64,000 nucleotides of DNA, taken from NCBI GenBank assembly GCA_011171075.1, contig DUFD01000002.1, forward strand, positions 1 to 64,000, given 5' to 3'. The notes under the pieces were generated by a model that was not told where the DNA came from, did no database searches, and worked only from the letters and a program-made list of their open reading frames with translations. Positions within the stretch are counted from its first letter, which is position 1, and each line of letters opens with the position of its first letter. Source of the stretch: Dehalococcoidia bacterium. GTDB taxonomy: Bacteria; Chloroflexota; Dehalococcoidia; Dehalococcoidales; Fen-1064. Shown piece after piece: positions 59,197 to 64,000 of the stretch. The position numbers were made by a program, and so were the translations under genes.

Positions 59197-60357
59197 ATGA
59201 AGATAGTAATTGCCCCGCAGAGTTTCAAGGGAAGTCTGTCCGCCCATAAAGTAGCTGATGCCATGGCGCGTGGCATCTGTAGGGTTCTGAGCAATGTTGA
59301 GCTGGTGAAGGTACCCATGGCTGACGGTGGCGAAGGTACGGTCGATGTACTGGTTTCCGCCACCGGCGGTTCATTCAGGTACAATGAAGTAACCGGACCG
59401 CTGGGTGAAAAGGTAACCGCCAAATGGGGAATACTCGGTGATGGGACTACCGCTGTCATCGAGATGGCAGCCGCCTCGGGAATCACCCTGGTGAAACCGG
59501 ACAGGCTGGATCCGATGGTTGCCACGACCTACGGTACAGGAGAGCTTATTAAAGCAGCCCTTGAGGCTGGCTGTCACCATCTGATAATCGGTATCGGTGG
59601 TAGTGCCACCAACGACGGTGGCGCCGGGATGGCCCAGGCACTTGGTGTCAGCCTGCTGGACGAAGAGGGAAATGAGCTTCTTCTGGGTGGGGCCGAGTTA
59701 TTACGATTGAGCCGGATAGATACCTCCGGGCTTGACACAAGATTGGTAACGTGCAGGGTTACGGTAGCCATTGATGTTACCAACCCGCTGTACGGCGATC
59801 AGGGTGCGTCCTGGATATATGGTCCCCAGAAAGGTGCCACTGAAGAGATGTGCCGTCAGCTTGATGAGACCCTGGAGCACTATGCCACCATAATTAAACG
59901 CGACCTCGATGTCGACGTCGGCAATATACCGGGTGGCGGAGCTGCCGGAGGGTTAGGGGCCGGACTCGTGGCATTCCTTGGAGCAAAACTCGAACCGGGT
60001 ATCGATATTGTCTGTGAAGCGGTGGGGCTGTCAGAACACCTCAAAGGGGCAAATATCGTCTTTACTGGGGAAGGTAGGATAGATGCCCAGACCATGTTCG
60101 GCAAAACGATTGCCGGTGTCGCCGCGAAAGCACAGGCACTCGGAGTACCGATGATAGCTATCGCAGGGGAAATTAACCTCAGCAGCGAGGAGCTTGCCCG
60201 GCATGGTATTGACATTGCCCTAAGCCTTGTTTCGGACTCAGTCAGTCCGGTAGAATCCATCGCCAACGCCAGTCAGTTAATCACGGAGGCCGCAGAACGT
60301 GCTCTGCGCCTGGCTATTGACAAGCCTTCCACTTCCCTGGAAAGTCCAGAGGCATAG
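59197..60357 (+). CDS. Glycerate kinase (GlxK/GarK class I)
   Basis: 386 residues, family-typical length. MKIVIAPQSFKGSLSAHKVADAMARG, PMADGGEGTVDVL, IGIGGSATNDGGAGMAQALG and FTGEGRIDAQTMFGKTIAGVA are the hallmark motifs. Phosphorylates D-glycerate, usually to 2-phosphoglycerate in this class, linking glycerate to glycolysis. The HAD phosphatase at 61.8 kb may act on the related metabolite phosphoglycolate. Confidence 0.93.
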   Translation: MKIVIAPQSFKGSLSAHKVADAMARGICRVLSNVELVKVPMADGGEGTVDVLVSATGGSFRYNEVTGPLGEKVTAKWGILGDGTTAVIEMAAASGITLVKPDRLDPMVATTYGTGELIKAALEAGCHHLIIGIGGSATNDGGAGMAQALGVSLLDEEGNELLLGGAELLRLSRIDTSGLDTRLVTCRVTVAIDVTNPLYGDQGASWIYGPQKGATEEMCRQLDETLEHYATIIKRDLDVDVGNIPGGGAAGGLGAGLVAFLGAKLEPGIDIVCEAVGLSEHLKGANIVFTGEGRIDAQTMFGKTIAGVAAKAQALGVPMIAIAGEINLSSEELARHGIDIALSLVSDSVSPVESIANASQLITEAAERALRLAIDKPSTSLESPEA

Positions 60358-60484
60358 AACGAGTAACTGAGACTGGACGTAACCATAGCTGTTACCATAC
60401 AATAGGAATAGAGAAAGGTTAAAATCGGTTATCGGTTGCTTTCCGCTGAGTACCTGATTTCGGGGAAGTGGAGGAGGAGAATCA

Positions 60485-61606
60485 ATGCTACGAGGCGGCA
60501 TACCCCTCGGCAGGGTATTCGGTATATCCCTGAAGCTGAACTACACCTGGTTCATTATTTTTGCGCTGGTAACGTGGTCGCTGACTGTCTATTACTTCCC
60601 GGATGCATTCCCAGAATGGAGTACGGTCACCTCACTGGTAGCCGGCATAATTACCAGTCTGCTTTTCTTCTGTTCTGTCCTGGCGCATGAGCTGATGCAC
60701 AGCATCGTTGCCCAGAAGCTCGGCATACCGGTACATTCGATAACGCTTTTCGTCTTCGGCGGGGTCTCGCAGATGAGCGAGGAGCCGAAGACACCCAAAG
60801 ACGAGCTGCGCATCGCCCTGGCCGGCCCCCTGACAAGTATAGCCCTGGGCCTTATCTTCGGGGCAATATGGTACTGGCTCAACCCACAGTACGAATTTGT
60901 CCTGGGAATCGCTTTCTGGCTCTTCTGGATTAACCTGGCTCTGGCCGCGTTCAATCTTATCCCAGGCTTCCCTCTGGATGGTGGCCGTGTTCTCAGGTCG
61001 ATTCTGTGGTGGCGTAACAAGGACCTGCAAAAGGCCACAAAAATCGCATCCAATATCGGGAGGGGTGTAGGTTACCTGTTTATCTTCGGCGGGGTATTCC
61101 TAGTTTTTCAGGGCCTCTGGATAAATGGATTCTGGCTGGCCCTCATCGGCTGGTTTCTCGAGAACGCCGCTGTGGGCAGCTATCAGCAGGTAGCTTTACT
61201 GGGTATGCTGCAGGGCCACACGGCACGCGAGGTAATGACGCGGGACTGTCCGGCCATACCTCCCGGGCTCACTCTTGACGAACTGGTAAACGAGCATGTC
61301 CTGACTACCGGACGCCGTTGCTTCCCGGTAACAACCGATAGTCGTGTTCTAGGCCTGGTCACGCTAAGCGATATCCGCGCTGTACCCCGTAGCGCCTGGC
61401 CAACAAAAAGAGTTAGTGAAGCGATGACGCCCCTGGAAAAGATGAAATCCGTTTCGCCTGATGATGACCTATCCAAAGTCCTCAGGTATCTCACGGAGGG
61501 GGATATCAATCAGGTGGTCGTATTGGATAACGGAGACATCGCCGGGGTCATCGGTCGTGACAACCTTCTTTCTTTCATAAACCTACGTGGCGAACTCGGG
61601 GCTTAG
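60485..61606 (+). CDS. Site-2 protease family (M50) with CBS domains
   Basis: 373 residues. Zinc site HELMH (His68, Glu69, His72) in a membrane helix, and the third ligand Asp in NLIPGFPLDGGRVLRS, within about six membrane segments. Residues about 240-365 are two CBS domains (TAREVMTRDCPAI..., VSEAMTPLEKMKSVSPDD), which may sense adenine nucleotides. Group 3 of the intramembrane proteases; substrate unknown. GGAGGAG ribosome binding site before ATG. Confidence 0.92.
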   Translation: MLRGGIPLGRVFGISLKLNYTWFIIFALVTWSLTVYYFPDAFPEWSTVTSLVAGIITSLLFFCSVLAHELMHSIVAQKLGIPVHSITLFVFGGVSQMSEEPKTPKDELRIALAGPLTSIALGLIFGAIWYWLNPQYEFVLGIAFWLFWINLALAAFNLIPGFPLDGGRVLRSILWWRNKDLQKATKIASNIGRGVGYLFIFGGVFLVFQGLWINGFWLALIGWFLENAAVGSYQQVALLGMLQGHTAREVMTRDCPAIPPGLTLDELVNEHVLTTGRRCFPVTTDSRVLGLVTLSDIRAVPRSAWPTKRVSEAMTPLEKMKSVSPDDDLSKVLRYLTEGDINQVVVLDNGDIAGVIGRDNLLSFINLRGELGA

Positions 61607-61767
61607 TACCCAGTCAGAGCAATCCCCTAATACATTAGCTATTACCATTCCTTACCATCATTAAAACTGGTTATGTCAACCACTACGATACGGACTTTCA
61701 ATTCCGTGTCACAATAAGGTAAACTGTAGATAAAGGCGTACATAAAGAAACGACAACACAGTTAACC

Positions 61768-62526
61768 ATGACATTGCACTACAAACAGATTTCACCTGAG
61801 CTCGCTGGTCACTTCAGATTGGTCATGGCTGATGTTGACGGTACGCTCACCGATGAGCACGGCTCCCCGAACGAGGCTGCGAACGAGGCAGTGCGCCTCC
61901 TCGAAGAATGCGGTATCTCCGTGGGCTTCGTATCGGGTCGGCATCTGTCCAACCTGGAAGCCCTGGCCAAGCAACTGAGTATCAGCGGCCCCATCATCGC
62001 GGAAAACGGTGGCGTCGCCAAGCTAACACCCGATGATAACACCCTCGACCTCGGCTATTCCCGGCAACCGGCCCTCGATGCCCTCGACAGGCTGAAAAAG
62101 CTTTTCCCAGGGGCTATCAGAGAGCGCGAAGACAACGTCGAGCGTTTTATTGACGTTGTATTCTTTGCTGATGGCGTAGCCCATGCAGATGTAATACAGC
62201 ACCTGGGGAATGTCCAGTACTACGATTCAGGCTATGTCCTGCACCTGATGGAGCGGGGGATCAGCAAGGGAAGGACACTGCTGAGGCTGCTCAATGAGAT
62301 GGGATATAAACAGATATCACCGACCGAAACCGTGGTCATCGGCGATTCTCCTACCGACATCTCGCTCTTCGAGCTGTTCCCGCACAGCATCATGATACCC
62401 AATCCAAGACTAACGGACGAACAAAGCCGGGCAGTCCTGAAGGTTGCCAGATACGTGAGTGACATTCCCTGCGGTGACGGCTTTGCCGAGGTAGCCCGGC
62501 ACATTGCAGCCGCTCATGGTTGCTGA
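61768..62526 (+). CDS. HAD-IIB phosphatase, phosphoglycolate phosphatase (TA0175)-like
   Basis: 252 residues. Motif I MADVDGTLTDEHG, motif II FVSGRH, and motif III/IV VVIGDSPTDISLF, with the type IIB cap between them (about 85-170). The layout matches archaeal-type phosphoglycolate phosphatases and sucrose-phosphatase-like proteins. Likely a small sugar-acid phosphatase; substrate inferred from family. Convergent with the acyl-CoA dehydrogenase, 22 nt apart. Confidence 0.82.
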   Translation: MTLHYKQISPELAGHFRLVMADVDGTLTDEHGSPNEAANEAVRLLEECGISVGFVSGRHLSNLEALAKQLSISGPIIAENGGVAKLTPDDNTLDLGYSRQPALDALDRLKKLFPGAIREREDNVERFIDVVFFADGVAHADVIQHLGNVQYYDSGYVLHLMERGISKGRTLLRLLNEMGYKQISPTETVVIGDSPTDISLFELFPHSIMIPNPRLTDEQSRAVLKVARYVSDIPCGDGFAEVARHIAAAHGC

Positions 62527-62548
62527 GATGATTCTCCTGTCGGGATAT

Positions 62549-63673
62549 CTATAGTCCGGTCAGGCACCTCGCCAACTGCCGACGGTGATAGGCCGGGTCG
62601 CCCAGATAATGATACAGGCTTCGAGACGCCCTGGTATGAAAGCTTGCCGGGTGCTCCTTTGAATAACTCACTCCGCTGAATACACGGTGTGCCAGAGTGG
62701 CCGCCTCCCAGTAAGCCTTGCTGGTGACAGCCTTGGCCATGTGAACGCTCTCGGTAGCCGGTCTATCGGTATCCAGTTTCCAGAGACACTCATAGGTGGT
62801 CCATCGTGCCGCATCGAGCTGGTCCACCATCTCGATAATCATGTCCTGCACCCGTTGAAAACGACCAATCAGCTGCCCGAACTGGACCCTCATACGACTG
62901 TACTGGATGGTCATATCCACCAGTGCCTGACAGCCGCCCACTTTATAGGCACACAGCACCGGTATCGACCGGCTGATAGCACGCTCCAGGGCCGACCAGT
63001 TATCAGCACTCCCCCCGAGCAAAGCCGACTCCTCTACTTTTACCGAGTCCAGCTTTACCTCGAAGGTCTGTCCGGCCAGGTAGCCGGGTAGTCGTTTTAC
63101 AGTTAAACCTTCTGCCTCCCTGTCCACCAGAAAGAGCCCGATTCCCTTATCAATACCTGCAACCACGATAATATGAGTGGCTGCTCCGGCATCGTAGGCA
63201 AATAGCTTGACACCGCTGATGATAAAACCACCGTTATTGCGGGTGGCCTTCGTCTGGATTGCGTCCGGCTCCCAGCTGAAGTTTGGTTCGGTCATTGCCA
63301 GAGCCATGACTGTCTTGCCATCGGCAATGGCTGACAAGACCTGCTGCTTCTGCTCTTCGCTACTGGCTTCTATGATAATTGAGCTACCCAGTATACTCGA
63401 AGAGAAAAGTGCTCCCGGCAGAGGTCCAGTACCCAGAACCTCTAGAAGTACCCCGGCACTGGTCAGCGTGTTCGCGGTACCACCGTATTCCTCCGGGACA
63501 ATTATGCCTGTCCACCCCAGCCCGACCATCTTCTGCCATAGCTCCGGCGTACAACCGGTGTCCGTGTCCTGCAAGGCCTGGACAACGTTCTTGGGGGCAT
63601 CACGGCTCATAAATTCCAGAGCCGTTCTCTTCAGCATTTCCTGACTTTCAGAAAGGCCCAGGTCTAATTTCAT
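62549..63673 (-). CDS. Acyl-CoA dehydrogenase, small FadE-like subunit
   Basis: 374 residues. MKLDLGLSESQEMLKRTALEF, IIVPEEYGG, MALAMTEPNFSWEPDAIQT and FIISGVKLFAYDAGAATHIIVV are the N- and middle-domain features. The C-terminal domain ends VFSGVSYSKEHPASFHTRASRSLYHYLGD without the usual EGT catalytic segment. Subunits of this kind usually pair with a second acyl-CoA dehydrogenase in an alpha2beta2 enzyme. The gene just upstream on the same strand (63712 onwards) may be that partner if it is also a dehydrogenase. Confidence 0.85.
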   Translation of the reverse strand: MKLDLGLSESQEMLKRTALEFMSRDAPKNVVQALQDTDTGCTPELWQKMVGLGWTGIIVPEEYGGTANTLTSAGVLLEVLGTGPLPGALFSSSILGSSIIIEASSEEQKQQVLSAIADGKTVMALAMTEPNFSWEPDAIQTKATRNNGGFIISGVKLFAYDAGAATHIIVVAGIDKGIGLFLVDREAEGLTVKRLPGYLAGQTFEVKLDSVKVEESALLGGSADNWSALERAISRSIPVLCAYKVGGCQALVDMTIQYSRMRVQFGQLIGRFQRVQDMIIEMVDQLDAARWTTYECLWKLDTDRPATESVHMAKAVTSKAYWEAATLAHRVFSGVSYSKEHPASFHTRASRSLYHYLGDPAYHRRQLARCLTGL

Positions 63674-63711
63674 CTTATTTACCTCCCAGTATAAGGAGCG
63701 ACTTCACATTT

Positions 63712-63999
63712 TTACCTTCGGGACTCACGACCAATAGCCAGCGCCCGCGAGATGATTATCTTCTGTGCCTCGGGAGTGCCGGCCGGGGCAAAGCAGAGTC
63801 CAGCCCTTTGTACCACCTCGAATATATCCTCTGCCAGCGACCATTCAGTATCTTCAATAAGTGTATATGGTCCGAGGACTCTGGCCAGGTCTTCAATAAT
63901 TTCGCCGCCCTTTACCTTGGTGTACAGACCAAGTTGTGGCCCAACATAAGGGGCACGCTGTCCGCTATCGGCTATCCAGGCATTTCGCAGGCCCCACAA
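63712..63999 (-). CDS. C-terminal part of an acyl-CoA dehydrogenase-like protein (cut by window edge)
   Basis: The frame is open to the right edge; the TTG used by the track is only the first in-frame start, so the gene continues beyond 64000. The 95 visible residues (VGPQLGLYTKVKGGEIIEDLARVLGPYTL, CFAPAGTPEAQKIIISRALAIGRESRR) resemble the C-terminal end of the larger FadE-like subunit. It lies 38 nt upstream of the small-subunit gene, in operon order. Confidence 0.6.
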   Translation of the reverse strand: MWGLRNAWIADSGQRAPYVGPQLGLYTKVKGGEIIEDLARVLGPYTLIEDTEWSLAEDIFEVVQRAGLCFAPAGTPEAQKIIISRALAIGRESRR

Positions 64000-64000
64000 C

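Overview
The window looks like a chromosomal piece of an anaerobic Chloroflexota bacterium, most like Dehalococcoidia. This is inferred from gene content, not from a marker gene: several acyl-CoA dehydrogenases, a RACo-like corrinoid-protein activator, oxygen-independent QueH, archaeal-type Thi4, a DUF39 homocysteine-synthesis protein, FdhD, and surface proteins rich in PKD, FN3, cohesin and dockerin domains. I saw no phage, insertion sequence, rRNA or CRISPR array. Nearly all of the DNA is coding on one strand or the other.

Layout. 0-12.7 kb: three consecutive + strand genes for large secreted or membrane-anchored proteins that share a two-part module (FN3 plus a domain with a 'MPEMI' motif), present in five copies. 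The first gene runs off the left edge. 12.7-18.2 kb: a small membrane protein, tRNA-Gly(CCC), an unknown gene, then a - strand block (queH, HAD phosphatase, spore-photolyase-like radical SAM protein, methyltransferase, hisF). 18.3-26.9 kb: alpha/beta hydrolase, an orphan Pycsar-type membrane effector homologue, queA, cinA, cvpA, a RACo-like protein, an amidase and a small HNH protein. 27-30.6 kb: a glycine-betaine type ABC importer. 30.7-33.7 kb: two acyl-CoA dehydrogenases and a flavin reductase-like protein. 34-37.3 kb: a poly-Glu lipoprotein, htpX-lemA and a zinc-ribbon protein.

37.4-49.4 kb is a sulfur-trafficking region. A + strand operon (Rrf2 regulator, cysK, cysE, NIL-domain protein, iscS, iscU, then fdhD) faces a - strand operon (tusA, dsrE2-like, a cysteine-desulfurase homologue without its PLP lysine, and an IscU-MIP18 fusion). 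After these come a DUF39 homocysteine-synthesis gene with a small upstream ORF ending in Cys-Cys, and a TPP riboswitch controlling thi4. Then follow a DUF362 protein and a DsbA-family protein whose active-site cysteine position is an in-frame UGA followed by a bacterial SECIS-like hairpin. I read the last as a selenoprotein that the ORF track splits in two.

49.6-64 kb: ridA, an aldo/keto reductase, an FmdB-type zinc ribbon, a three-gene two-component cluster (a very large MEDS/PAS hybrid kinase, a NarL-type regulator, a REC-GAF-HisKA_3 kinase), a roughly 600-bp stretch without a convincing gene, prepilin peptidase, glycerate kinase, site-2 protease, phosphoglycolate phosphatase-like HAD protein, and two more acyl-CoA dehydrogenase genes, the last cut by the right edge.

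The strongest leads are the UGA-containing DsbA-family gene (48792-49415) and the PLP-lysine-less NifS operon (42580-45093). All family calls come from reading motifs by eye; no database search was run.
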